Assembly (NCBI RefSeq): GCF_002018875.1
Contig: NZ_MVOL01000030.1
Span: forward strand, 1 to 34,701
DNA length: 34,701 bases
Source: Pseudomonas sp. MF4836
GTDB taxonomy: Bacteria; Pseudomonadota; Gammaproteobacteria; Pseudomonadales; Pseudomonadaceae
Direction of reading: 5' to 3'
Position numbers and translations under genes: made by a program. A model generated the notes under the pieces. It was not told where the DNA came from, did not search any database, and saw nothing but the letters and a program-made list of their open reading frames with translations. Shown piece after piece: positions 7,701-16,097 of this stretch; the first letter of the stretch is position 1; each line of letters begins with the position of its first letter.

Positions 7701-8639
7701 TCAGGCCTTGAGCATCGACTGGGCCATGCGCTCGGCAGTGGCCAGGGCGGCCGAGGTCATGATGTCGAGGTTGCCGGCATAGGCCGGCAGGTAATGGGCG
7801 GCGCCTTCGACTTCAAGGAAGATCGAGGTCTTGAGCCCACTGAAGGCGCCCAGGCCCGGGATGTGCAGCGGGGCTTCGGGGCTGATCACTTCGAACTGCA
7901 CCTGTTGCTTGAGCCGATAGCCCGGCACATAAGCCTGCACTGCCGCCGCCATTTCACTGATCGAGGCTTCGACCAGCCCCTGGTCGGCAGCCTCGGACAG
8001 CACGAACACCGTGTCGCGCATCATCGGCGGCGGTTCGGCCGGGTTCATCACGATGATTGCCTTGCCCCGGGTCGCGCCGCCAATGGCTTCAATGGCACGC
8101 GAGGTGGTTTCGGTGAACTCGTCGATATTGGCGCGAGTGCCGGGGCCGGCCGACTTGCTGGCAATCGAGGCGACAATTTCCGCGTAGTGCACCTTGGCCA
8201 CCCGCGACACGGCCGCGACCATGGGAATGGTCGCCTGGCCGCCACAGGTCACCATATTGACGTTGAGCCGGTCGAGGTTCTGCTCCAAGTTCACCACCGG
8301 CACGCAGTATGGGCCGATGGCCGCCGGGGTCAGGTCGATCAGGCGGATGCCCGGCTTGACCGAACGCAAAAATGCATCGTTCTTGACGTGGGCGCCGGCA
8401 CTGGTGGCGTCGAACACAAAGTCGATATCGGCAAACTCCGGCAAGCGCACCAGGCCTTCGATGCCCTCATGGGTCACGGCGACCCCAAGCCGGGCAGCGC
8501 GGGCCAGGCCGTCAGAGGCCGGGTCGATACCGACCATGGCGCCCATTTCCAGGAACCTGGCGTTGCGCATCACCTTGATCATCAGGTCGGTGCCGATATT
8601 ACCCGGACCTACGATCGCGACTTTCAGTTTTCTACTCAT
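7701..8639 (-). CDS. mhpF: Acetaldehyde dehydrogenase (acylating)
   Basis: Converts acetaldehyde, NAD+ and CoA to acetyl-CoA, forming a channelling heterotetramer with the MhpE/DmpG aldolase encoded next. The 312 residues show the Rossmann motif VAIVGPGNIGTDLM (~7-20), the FVFDATSAGAH segment, the active-site cysteine Cys132 in NMVTCGGQAT, and the late RDTVFVLSE and LEVEGAAHYLPAYAGNLDIMTSAA motifs typical of the DmpF/BphJ class. GGAG sits about 9 bases before the ATG. It is the middle gene of the operon, 43 bases after the MFS gene. DmpF is an equivalent name. Confidence 0.93.
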   Translation of the reverse strand: MSRKLKVAIVGPGNIGTDLMIKVMRNARFLEMGAMVGIDPASDGLARAARLGVAVTHEGIEGLVRLPEFADIDFVFDATSAGAHVKNDAFLRSVKPGIRLIDLTPAAIGPYCVPVVNLEQNLDRLNVNMVTCGGQATIPMVAAVSRVAKVHYAEIVASIASKSAGPGTRANIDEFTETTSRAIEAIGGATRGKAIIVMNPAEPPPMMRDTVFVLSEAADQGLVEASISEMAAAVQAYVPGYRLKQQVQFEVISPEAPLHIPGLGAFSGLKTSIFLEVEGAAHYLPAYAGNLDIMTSAALATAERMAQSMLKA

Positions 8640-8682
8640 GCAAATACTCCAGGACGGCGGGCATCCGTGCCCGCCTGAACGA

Positions 8683-9990
8683 TCAGGTGGCCTGTTCCAG
8701 CGCGGCGGAACGCGCGGCCGAGGCTTTCTTTTCCAGTTGGGTGTAGACGATGTAGGTCAGGACCACGCCGCTCAGCATCACCGCCGAAAGGAAGTACAGG
8801 CCCGAGGACAAGGTGCCGGTGTATTCCTTGAGGGCGCCGATCCCGAACGGACCGATGTAGCCGCCCAGGTTGCCGAACGAGTTGATCAAGGCGATGCCCG
8901 CCGCCGCCGTGGCCCCGGACAGGAAGCGCCCCGGCAAGACCCAGAAGATCGCCGTCACCGAGAACAGACTGAACGCGGTCAGGCACAACGCCGCCAGTTG
9001 CATCCCCGGCACTGTCAGCCAGGCACTGAGGAACAGGCCCAGGGCACCGAGGATGTAGAGCACGGTGAGGTGGCCATATCGGTCATTGAGGCGATCGGAA
9101 CTGCGCGGCACCAGCAGCAGGCCGATCACCCCGAACACATAGGGAATCGCCGAGATAAAACCGGTGCTCAGGTCACTGCCGCCAAACTGATGCACCAGGG
9201 TCGGCAGCCACAGGCTCAGGCCGTAGGTGCTCAGGGTGCTCGGCAGGTACAACAGGGCCAGGATCAGCACCCGGCGGTCGGTCAGTGCCCGCAGCGGGTT
9301 GGTGTGTTCGGTCTGGCCATATTCCTTGCGGTCCTTGTCCAATTCGCCAAGCAGCCACTGGCGATCGGCCTCGGCCAGCCAGCGGGCATCCTTGGGGGTG
9401 TCGGGCAGGATCTTCAGGGTCGGCCATGCCAACACGATGGCCGGAATACCGATGGTGATAAACAGCCATTGCCAGCCCGCCAGGCCACCGATGCCATTCA
9501 TGCCCAGCAACCAGCCCGCCAGTGGCCCGGTGACCATCAACGCGATCGGTTGCGAAAGGATAAAGAAGCCCAGCACCTTGCCCCGGTTGCGCACCGGGAA
9601 CCAGCGGGTGATGTAGTACAGCACGCCCGGGAAGAACCCGGCCTCCGCCGCACCCAGCAGGAAACGCATCACATAGAAGCTGTAGGGCCCGGTGACGAAT
9701 GCCATGCCCACGGTGATCAGGCCCCAGGTAATCAGGATCCGCGCGAACCAGCGGCGCGCGCCAAAGCGCTCGAGCAACAGATTGCTCGGGACTTCAAAGA
9801 TGAAGTAGCCGATGAAGAACAGGCCCGCACCAAAGCCGTAAGCCATATCGCTGAGGCCGATGTCGGCGTTCATGTGCAATTTGGCGAAGCCCACCGCAGA
9901 GCGGTCGATGAAGGCAACGAGGTACAGCAGGATCAGGAAGGGAATCAACCTGAGCGTCAACGTGCGAATGATCCGAGCTTCCGGATTCAT
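8683..9990 (-). CDS. MFS transporter, anion:cation symporter family
   Basis: A 435-residue major facilitator with 12 predicted helices, importing an organic anion by proton symport. AFIDRSAVGFAKLHM and GYFIFEVPSNLLLERFGARRW are the hallmark motifs of the anion:cation symporter family that includes transporters for glucarate, galactonate, tartrate and phthalate-type anions; the central loop (~190-230) is hydrophilic. The ATG at 9990 is chosen because GGAGAAG lies directly upstream; the frame extends to a TTG at 10002. First gene of the operon with mhpF and mhpE, divergent from the IlvD-type dehydratase, so its substrate is probably the sugar-acid used by these enzymes. Expression probably depends on the operator at 10084-10096. 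Confidence 0.87.
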   Translation of the reverse strand: MNPEARIIRTLTLRLIPFLILLYLVAFIDRSAVGFAKLHMNADIGLSDMAYGFGAGLFFIGYFIFEVPSNLLLERFGARRWFARILITWGLITVGMAFVTGPYSFYVMRFLLGAAEAGFFPGVLYYITRWFPVRNRGKVLGFFILSQPIALMVTGPLAGWLLGMNGIGGLAGWQWLFITIGIPAIVLAWPTLKILPDTPKDARWLAEADRQWLLGELDKDRKEYGQTEHTNPLRALTDRRVLILALLYLPSTLSTYGLSLWLPTLVHQFGGSDLSTGFISAIPYVFGVIGLLLVPRSSDRLNDRYGHLTVLYILGALGLFLSAWLTVPGMQLAALCLTAFSLFSVTAIFWVLPGRFLSGATAAAGIALINSFGNLGGYIGPFGIGALKEYTGTLSSGLYFLSAVMLSGVVLTYIVYTQLEKKASAARSAALEQAT

Positions 9991-10078
9991 AGTCTTCTCC
10001 AAATTGTTTTTGTTATGGGGTCGTCAGCCCCCGACCGATCCCAGCGTCGAATGCGCTCGGTGTCGATCAGGTGGAGAG

Positions 10079-10107
10079 ACAATATAGTAATACTATTTAA
10101 CGCACAA
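10079..10107 (-). promoter_or_regulatory. Promoter of MFS-mhpFE with embedded GntR-type operator
   Basis: On the minus strand TTGTGC (-35, 10102-10107) and TATTGT (-10, 10079-10084) are 17 bases apart. The spacer contains the perfect palindrome ATAGTA-A-TACTAT (10084-10096), whose core TAGTAATACTA fits the FadR-family operator pattern TNGTNNNACNA. Binding there would block the promoter. The GntR regulator encoded at 12206-12928 is the natural candidate. Confidence 0.6.
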
Positions 10108-10158
10108 CGATTTCAAAAAGGCTTTTTATCGGGTAGATTTGGCAAAACAGCCTGCAAT

Positions 10159-10170
10159 TAGTCATACAAT
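10159..10170 (+). promoter_or_regulatory. Second GntR/FadR-type operator overlapping -10 of the dehydratase gene
   Basis: TAGTCATACAA (10159-10169) again fits TNGTNNNACNA. It overlaps TACAAT (10165-10170), a good -10 for the dehydratase gene starting at 10186; TTGGCA at 10139-10144 is a possible but widely spaced -35. Centre-to-centre it lies 74 bases from the first site, about seven helical turns, which would allow co-operative binding. Confidence 0.55.
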
Positions 10171-10185
10171 AAGAGTGACCGCACC

Positions 10186-11925
10186 ATGACCGATAAAAAA
10201 GTACCCCTGCGTTCCGCCCAATGGTTCGGCACCGCCGACAAGAACGGCTTCATGTACCGCAGCTGGATGAAGAACCAGGGCATCCCGGACCATGAGTTCC
10301 AGGGCAAGCCGATCATTGGCATCTGCAACACCTGGTCCGAGCTGACCCCGTGCAACGCCCACTTTCGCAAGATCGCCGAACACGTGAAAAAAGGGGTGCT
10401 GGAGGCCGGTGGCTTCCCGGTGGAATTCCCGGTGTTCTCCAGCGGCGAATCCAACCTGCGCCCCACCGCCATGCTCACGCGCAACCTGGCCAGCATGGAC
10501 GTCGAGGAAGCCATTCGCGGCAACCCGGTGGACGGCGTGGTGCTGCTGACCGGCTGTGACAAAACCACCCCGGCCCTGCTGATGGGTGCTGCCAGCTGCG
10601 ACGTGCCGGCGATCGTGGTCACCGGCGGGCCGATGCTCAATGGCAAACATAAAGGCAAGGACATCGGTTCCGGGACCGTGGTCTGGCAAATGCACGAAGC
10701 CTATAAAGGCGGGCAGATCAGCCTCGACGAATTCCTCTCCGCCGAAGCCGGAATGTCGCGCTCGGCCGGCACCTGCAACACCATGGGCACCGCTTCGACC
10801 ATGGCCTGCATGGCCGAAGCGCTGGGCACCTCGTTGCCGCACAACGCGGCGATCCCGGCGGTGGATTCGCGCCGTTATGTGCTGGCCCACCTTTCAGGCA
10901 TGCGCATCGTCGACATGGTCCGCGAAGACCTGCGCCTGTCGAAGATCCTGACCAAGGCCGCGTTCGAAAACGCGATCCGGGTCAACGCCGCCATCGGTGG
11001 CTCGACCAACGCCGTGATCCACCTCAAGGCCATTGCCGGGCGCCTGGGCGTCGAGCTTGACCTTGAAGACTGGACCCGCATCGGCCGCGGCACCCCGACC
11101 ATCGTCGACATGCAGCCTTCCGGGCGCTTCCTGATGGAAGAGTTCTACTACGCCGGCGGCCTGCCCGCGGTGATTCGCCGCCTGGGCGAAGCCGGCCTGC
11201 TGCCCAACCCGGACGCTCTGACTGCCAATGGCCAGAGCCTCTGGAAAAACTGCCAGGCGTCGCCGCAATACAACGACGAAGTGATTCGCCAGATCGACAA
11301 CCCGCTGGTGGCCGATGGCGGGCTGTGCATCCTGCGCGGCAACCTGTCGCCACGGGGTGCGGTGCTCAAGCCTTCGGCCGCGACCCCGGCGCTGATGCAG
11401 CATCGCGGCCGGGCGGTGGTGTTCGAGAACTTCGACGACTACAAGGCGCGCATCGCCGACCCCGAACTGGACGTCGACGAAACCTGCATCCTGGTCCTGA
11501 AGAACGCCGGGCCCAAGGGTTACCCGGGCATGGCCGAAGTCGGCAACATGGGCTTGCCGCCCAAGGTCCTGGCCAAGGGCGTGACCGATATGGTGCGCAT
11601 CTCCGACGCCCGCATGAGCGGCACGGCCTATGGCACCGTGGTTCTGCACGTGGCGCCGGAAGCTGCTGCCGGCGGGCCTCTGGCCGCGGTGCGCAACGGT
11701 GATTTCATCGAGCTCGACTGTGCCGGCGGCCGCCTGCACCTGGACATCAGCGACGAAGAACTGCAAGCGCGCCTCAGCGACCTGAAGCCGGACACCAGCG
11801 CCAAGATCTTCTCCAGCGGCTATAGCCGGCTGTATGTCGACCACGTGCTGCAAGCCGACGAAGGCTGCGACTTCGACTTCCTGGTCGGCTGCCGCGGCTC
11901 CGAGGTGCCTCGCCACTCCCATTGA
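10186..11925 (+). CDS. IlvD/Edd family sugar-acid dehydratase (L-arabonate dehydratase-like)
   Basis: A 579-residue iron-sulfur dehydratase of the IlvD/Edd superfamily, pentonate/sugar-acid branch: it removes water from C2-C3 of an aldonic acid to give a 2-keto-3-deoxy acid. Visible cluster and Mg sites: ICNTWSELTPCN (Cys47, Cys56), TGCDKTTPA (Cys124) and GTCNTMGTAST (Cys197). The late GPKGYPGMAE and RISDARMSGTAYG motifs are typical of the arabonate/xylonate dehydratase branch, distinct from the biosynthetic IlvD. It heads the plus-strand arm opposite the MFS-mhpFE operon; the GntR regulator follows. Substrate could be L-arabonate, another pentonate, or a 5-deoxypentonate, the last of which would fit MhpE. 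Family call is firm, substrate inferred. Confidence 0.88.
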   Translation: MTDKKVPLRSAQWFGTADKNGFMYRSWMKNQGIPDHEFQGKPIIGICNTWSELTPCNAHFRKIAEHVKKGVLEAGGFPVEFPVFSSGESNLRPTAMLTRNLASMDVEEAIRGNPVDGVVLLTGCDKTTPALLMGAASCDVPAIVVTGGPMLNGKHKGKDIGSGTVVWQMHEAYKGGQISLDEFLSAEAGMSRSAGTCNTMGTASTMACMAEALGTSLPHNAAIPAVDSRRYVLAHLSGMRIVDMVREDLRLSKILTKAAFENAIRVNAAIGGSTNAVIHLKAIAGRLGVELDLEDWTRIGRGTPTIVDMQPSGRFLMEEFYYAGGLPAVIRRLGEAGLLPNPDALTANGQSLWKNCQASPQYNDEVIRQIDNPLVADGGLCILRGNLSPRGAVLKPSAATPALMQHRGRAVVFENFDDYKARIADPELDVDETCILVLKNAGPKGYPGMAEVGNMGLPPKVLAKGVTDMVRISDARMSGTAYGTVVLHVAPEAAAGGPLAAVRNGDFIELDCAGGRLHLDISDEELQARLSDLKPDTSAKIFSSGYSRLYVDHVLQADEGCDFDFLVGCRGSEVPRHSH

Positions 11926-11933
11926 CCCGTAAC

Positions 11934-12054
11934 CCTGTAGCCACTGCCGAACCTGCGAGGCTGCGCTGGCCTTCAAACGCCACGCAATACCCCCGCTGCA
12001 ACACCGGCGCCTTCAAGAACCAGCGCAGCCTCGTTCCTCGGCAGCGGCTACAGG
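11934..12054. repeat. REP-type inverted pair (REPIN-like)
   Basis: CCTGTAGCCACTGCCGAAC... at 11934-11970 and ...TCGGCAGCGGCTACAGG at 12020-12054 are imperfect inverted copies about 35 bases long (shared blocks CTGTAGCC, TGCCGA, GAGGCTGCGCTGG). They face each other across ~50 bases. The sequence is of the type seen in extragenic REP families of Pseudomonas (GCTGCCGAGGAACGAGGCTGCG-like core). It lies between the dehydratase and the GntR gene and may act as a transcript 3' end or stabiliser. Confidence 0.75.
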
Positions 12055-12205
12055 ATTTGCGACAAACCGTGGCGCTGCTGAAAACAGCACGGCGGCAGAG
12101 TATCAAAATCATCCAAACCCGCGCCGACTGTGCGGTCCATGGCGGCTGAATCCGCCAGGAGCGATGCTATGATGCACGGCATTTCGCCAGAGCAACGTTG
12201 CTGTT

Positions 12206-12928
12206 ATGGATTACCAGACGCCCAAACCACGTAAAAGCATGCATGCCCAAATTGTCCAGGAACTGGGCATGCACATCGTTTCCGGCCGCTTCAAGCCGGA
12301 AGAGAAGCTGCCATCGGAGGCCACGTTGTGCGAGGAGTATCAGGTCAGCCGGCCGGTATTGCGCGAAGCAACCCGGGTGCTCAGCGCCAAGGGCCTGGTG
12401 TACTCCAAGCCGCGGGTCGGGACCGTGGTGCGGCCGCGTGTCGAATGGCACCTGCTGGACCCGGATGTACTGTTCTGGCAGATGCAGTCCACACCCCACA
12501 GCGAGTTCTTCAACACCCTGGCCGGGGTGCGGCGGATTCTCGAACCGGAAATCGCCGCCCTGGCAGCGTCCACCGCCACCGATGCCGACATTGCGGTCAT
12601 CGAACACGCCTACCAACGCATGGAAAACGCCCAGACCCGGCAGGAGTTGCTGCAGCCGGACCTGGACTTCCATCGGGCCATCGCCGACGCAACCCACAAC
12701 GACCTGCTGGCCTACATGTGCAACATGCTGTCGTTGCCGCTGCGCGAATCGATCAACGTCACCAACCTGCGCCCCAATACCCAGCAGCTCAGCCTGCCGC
12801 GGCACAAGGCGATCCTCACCGCGATCAAGAACCGCGACGCCCTGGGCGCGCGGCATGCCTCGCTGGTGCAACTCGACGACACCCGCGTCGCCCTCGATAC
12901 CGTGATGAATGTCCTGACGCCGCTGTAG
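12206..12928 (+). CDS. GntR family regulator, FadR subfamily (FCD domain)
   Basis: A 240-residue transcription factor. The N-terminal winged helix (~10-75) includes GRFKPEEKLPSEATLCEEYQVSRPVLREATRVLSAKGLV, the classic GntR motif; residues ~90-235 are an all-helical FCD effector domain with the metal-binding pattern D-F-H (DLDFHRAIADATHN), HKAILTAIKNRD and RHASLVQLDD. The effector is probably a small carboxylate of the pathway. It likely represses the divergent promoters at 10079-10170, where two TNGTNNNACNA sites occur. It lies 280 bases after the dehydratase gene, separated by a REP pair, and may have its own promoter (TATGAT at about 12168). No strong ribosome site is seen; the ATG at 12239 is an alternative. 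Confidence 0.88.
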   Translation: MDYQTPKPRKSMHAQIVQELGMHIVSGRFKPEEKLPSEATLCEEYQVSRPVLREATRVLSAKGLVYSKPRVGTVVRPRVEWHLLDPDVLFWQMQSTPHSEFFNTLAGVRRILEPEIAALAASTATDADIAVIEHAYQRMENAQTRQELLQPDLDFHRAIADATHNDLLAYMCNMLSLPLRESINVTNLRPNTQQLSLPRHKAILTAIKNRDALGARHASLVQLDDTRVALDTVMNVLTPL

Positions 12929-12986
12929 CGCCGCCGGGCCATGCGCCAGGGGTCGGCGACCGGGCTTTTTCCCCAAGGAGCCAGTC

Positions 12987-14381
12987 ATGACCCCATCACA
13001 CCCCCTGCCCCAAGCCTTCCTTGACGCCATGCACCAGCTGCTCGGCGATCGTTTCAGCACCGCCACCGCCGTGCGCGAGCACCACGGGCGCGACGAGTCG
13101 CTGTACGACCCGGTACTGCCGGATGCGGTGGCCTATGCCCACAGCGTCGATGACATCAGCGCCATCCTCGGCCTGTGCCATCAACACCGGGTGCCGGTGA
13201 TCCCCTACGGCAGCGGCTCGTCCCTGGAAGGCCACCTGCTGGCGGTACACGGCGGCATCAGCCTCGATGTGTCGGCCATGGATCAGGTGCTGAGTTTCGA
13301 ACCGCAAGACCTGAGCATCACCGTGCAACCGGGCATCACCCGCAAGGCGCTCAACGAATACCTGCGCGCCAGCGGGCTGTTCTTCCCCATCGACCCCGGT
13401 GCCGATGCCAGCATCGGCGGCATGTGCGCCACCCGGGCTTCCGGTACCAACGCCGTGCGCTACGGCACCATGCGCGAAAACGTATTGGGCCTGACTGCAG
13501 TGCTGGCCGACGGCCGGGTGATGCGCAGCGGCTCGCGGGCGAAAAAATCCTCGGCAGGCTATGACCTGGCACGGCTGTTTATCGGCAGCGAAGGCACCCT
13601 CGGCGTGATCAGTGAAATCACCCTCAAGCTGCACCCGCAACCCGAGGCCATCAGCGCCGCCGTGTGCAGCTTCGCCTCGGTCGAAGGCGCGGTGCAGACA
13701 GTGATCGAGACCATCCAGATGGGCGTGCCGGTGGCCCGTGCCGAACTGGTCGACACCTTGGCGATCCAGGCCCTGAACCGTCACTTCAAGCTGACCCTGC
13801 AAGAATCCCCGACCCTGTTCCTGGAATTCCACGGCAACGCCGCCAGCGTCGCCGAACAGGCGCAAACCGTCGAGGAGCTGGCCGACGGCAACCAGGGCAC
13901 CGGCTTCCAGTGGGCCACCCAGCAGGAAGAACGCAACCGCCTGTGGAGTGCGCGGCACAACGCGTTGTTCGCCTTCCTCCAGCTCAAGCCCGGTTGCCGC
14001 GCCCTGTCCACCGATGTCTGCGTGCCGCTGTCGAAGCTCGCTGAATGTGTGGTCGGCGCCGAAAGCGACCTGCGCCAGTCCTACCTGCCGGCACCGATCT
14101 TCGGCCACGTCGGCGACGGCAACTTCCACGTCTGCCTGCTGCTCGATCCGAACAAACCCGAAGAATTGGTAGAAGCCGAACGCCTCAACCACGCCATCGT
14201 CCACCGCGCCCTGGCCGCTGGCGGCACCTGCACCGGGGAGCACGGCGTGGGCTTGCACAAAATCGATTTCATGGTCGAGGAGCACGGCCAGGTGGCCATC
14301 GACACCATGCGCGCGATCAAGCAGGCACTGGACCCGCAGAACCTGATGAACCCGGGGAAGATATTTCGCCGCCTGGGCTGA
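12987..14381 (+). CDS. FAD-linked 2-hydroxyacid dehydrogenase (GlcD/Dld type)
   Basis: A 464-residue flavoprotein of the VAO/PCMH fold that oxidises D-2-hydroxyacids such as D-lactate or glycolate to the keto acid, passing electrons to the respiratory chain or a cytochrome. FAD-binding motifs VPVIPYGSGSSLEGH (~70-84), PGADASIGGMCATRASGTNAVRYGTMRENV (split by strands at ~132-160) and YDLARLFIGSEGTLGVI are clear; the C-terminal FAD-oxidase domain has IFGHVGDGNFHVCL and CTGEHGVGLHKIDF with the metal-binding histidines. It resembles cytochrome-type D-lactate dehydrogenases. AAGGAGC lies 7 bases before ATG 12987. It follows the GntR gene by 58 bases, probably co-transcribed, and is closed by a strong terminator. 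It may recycle lactate or glycolate produced by the locus. Confidence 0.85.
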   Translation: MTPSHPLPQAFLDAMHQLLGDRFSTATAVREHHGRDESLYDPVLPDAVAYAHSVDDISAILGLCHQHRVPVIPYGSGSSLEGHLLAVHGGISLDVSAMDQVLSFEPQDLSITVQPGITRKALNEYLRASGLFFPIDPGADASIGGMCATRASGTNAVRYGTMRENVLGLTAVLADGRVMRSGSRAKKSSAGYDLARLFIGSEGTLGVISEITLKLHPQPEAISAAVCSFASVEGAVQTVIETIQMGVPVARAELVDTLAIQALNRHFKLTLQESPTLFLEFHGNAASVAEQAQTVEELADGNQGTGFQWATQQEERNRLWSARHNALFAFLQLKPGCRALSTDVCVPLSKLAECVVGAESDLRQSYLPAPIFGHVGDGNFHVCLLLDPNKPEELVEAERLNHAIVHRALAAGGTCTGEHGVGLHKIDFMVEEHGQVAIDTMRAIKQALDPQNLMNPGKIFRRLG

Positions 14382-14417
14382 TCGCCGAGCAGGCGCACCC
14401 TGGGCGTGCTCTGCAAT

Positions 14418-14453
14418 AAAAAAGGCCGACCGTCATCAACGGTCGGCCTTTTT
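14418..14453. terminator. Bidirectional Rho-independent terminator
   Basis: AAAAAAGGCCGACCG and CGGTCGGCCTTTTT form a ~15-bp perfect stem with a short loop, T-run on both strands. It separates the convergent FAD-dehydrogenase gene (+) and the aldehyde dehydrogenase gene (-). Confidence 0.95.
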
Positions 14454-14470
14454 CGTATGGCCGGTCAGTT

Positions 14471-16054
14471 TCAGCTCAGGGCGTCACGGCTGCTGACGCT
14501 GTCCACCAGGCGCTGGATGCCCAGGGGGTTGGCGTTTTTCAGGGCCTCGGGCAGCAGGCTGTCCGGGTAGTTCTGGTAGCACACCGGGCGCAGGAAGCGA
14601 TCGATGGCCAGGCTGCCGACCGAGGTGCCGCGCGGGTCGGAGGTGGCCGGGTAAGGACCGCCGTGGACCATGGCCTCGCAGACTTCGACGCCGGTCGGGT
14701 AGCCGTTGAGCAGCAGGCGCCCGGCCTTCTCTTCCAGCAAGCTGAGCAGGCCGCCGAAGACCTCGAGGTCCGCCGGCTCGGCGATCAGGGTCGCGGTCAG
14801 TTGCCCGCGCAGGCCGTGCAGGGCCTGGGTCAGCTCGGCCTGATCGGCCACCTCGACCACCACCGTGGTGGGGCCGAACACTTCTTCCTGCAACAACGGG
14901 TCGCCCTTGAGCAGCAGCCCGACATCGGCCTTGTACAGTTGGGCATGGGCCTGACGCCCCGTTTGCGCGGTGCCGGCCAGGTGCTCGATACCGGCATGGG
15001 CCTGCAGGTTGTCGAGGCCGTGGCAGTAGCTTTTCAGGCCGCCGGCATTGAGCAGGGTCTGCGCCGGTTGCTCATTGAACAGTGCGACCAGATGCTGCAG
15101 GAAGTCGCTGAACTGCGGCGAACGAATGCCGATCACCAGCCCCGGATTGGTGCAGAACTGCCCTGCCCCCATCACCACCGAAGCTGCCAGTTCCTTGGCG
15201 ATGGTCGCGCCACGCTGCTTCAGCGCCTCAGGCAGCAGCAACATCGGGTTGATGCTCGACATCTCGGCGAACACCGGGATCGGCTGCGGGCGCGCCGCCG
15301 CCATGTCGCACAGGGCGCGACCGCCGCCCAGGGACCCGGTAAAGCCCACGGCCTGGATGGCCGGGTGCTTGACCAGCCACTCACCGACGCCCGCACCGTA
15401 GATCATGTTGAACACCCCGGCCGGCATGGCGGTTTTCTCGGCGGCGCGGATGATCGCATCGGCCACCCACTCGGCCGTCGCCATATGCCCACCGTGGGCC
15501 TTGAACACCACCGGGCAACCGGCGGCCAAGGCCGCCGCGGTATCGCCACCGGCCGTAGAGAACGCCAGGGGGAAGTTACTGGCTCCAAACACCGCCACCG
15601 GGCCCAGGCCAATGCGGTACTGGCGCAGGTCCGGCCGTGGCAGTGGCTGACGATCAGGCAACGCGCGGTCGATCCGCGCACCATAGAAGTCGCCTCGACG
15701 CAGAACCTTGGCGAACAGGCGCATCTGGCCGCTGGTGCGTCCGCGCTCACCCTGGATCCGGCCCGCCGGCAAGGCGGTTTCCTGGCACACCTGGGCGACG
15801 AATTCATCACCCAGGCCGTCGATCTCGTCGGCAATCGCTTCCAGGAACTCGGCACGACGGGCCGCCGACAGGTTGCGAAACGCCGGATAAGCAGCCTTGG
15901 CCGCCAGGGCTGCGGCGTCGACTTCGGCCTCGGTGGCCTGATAAAAATCGAATGGCAGGGCCTCGCCGGTGGTGGCGTCATGGCTGTGCAGGGTGACCTT
16001 GCCTGCGGCGCTGCGGGTGCCTGCGATGTAGTTTTGACCGCTGATGCGCGTCAT
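14471..16054 (-). CDS. Aldehyde dehydrogenase, 2,5-dioxopentanoate (alpha-ketoglutaric semialdehyde) type
   Basis: A 527-residue NAD(P)+-dependent aldehyde dehydrogenase of the long KGSADH branch, which oxidises 2,5-dioxopentanoate to 2-oxoglutarate, the last step of non-phosphorylative pentose, hexarate and hydroxyproline routes. GASNFPLAFSTAGGDTAAALAAGCPVVFKAH is interrupted by nothing and gives the cofactor site (~157-187); GFTGSLGGGRAL (~237), Glu264 (FAEMSSINP) and the catalytic Cys301 (GAGQFCTNPG) are all present. VHGGPYPATSDPRGTSVG near the C-terminus is typical of this branch. The frame opens at 16147 but AAGGAGC before the ATG at 16054 and the conserved MTRISGQNYIAG fix the start. 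It follows the AraD1-family gene by 43 bases and is its likely metabolic successor. Confidence 0.88.
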   Translation of the reverse strand: MTRISGQNYIAGTRSAAGKVTLHSHDATTGEALPFDFYQATEAEVDAAALAAKAAYPAFRNLSAARRAEFLEAIADEIDGLGDEFVAQVCQETALPAGRIQGERGRTSGQMRLFAKVLRRGDFYGARIDRALPDRQPLPRPDLRQYRIGLGPVAVFGASNFPLAFSTAGGDTAAALAAGCPVVFKAHGGHMATAEWVADAIIRAAEKTAMPAGVFNMIYGAGVGEWLVKHPAIQAVGFTGSLGGGRALCDMAAARPQPIPVFAEMSSINPMLLLPEALKQRGATIAKELAASVVMGAGQFCTNPGLVIGIRSPQFSDFLQHLVALFNEQPAQTLLNAGGLKSYCHGLDNLQAHAGIEHLAGTAQTGRQAHAQLYKADVGLLLKGDPLLQEEVFGPTTVVVEVADQAELTQALHGLRGQLTATLIAEPADLEVFGGLLSLLEEKAGRLLLNGYPTGVEVCEAMVHGGPYPATSDPRGTSVGSLAIDRFLRPVCYQNYPDSLLPEALKNANPLGIQRLVDSVSSRDALS

Positions 16055-16097
16055 CTGTTGCTCCTTGACCTGATAGAGGGAGGATAAGTGAACGGGC

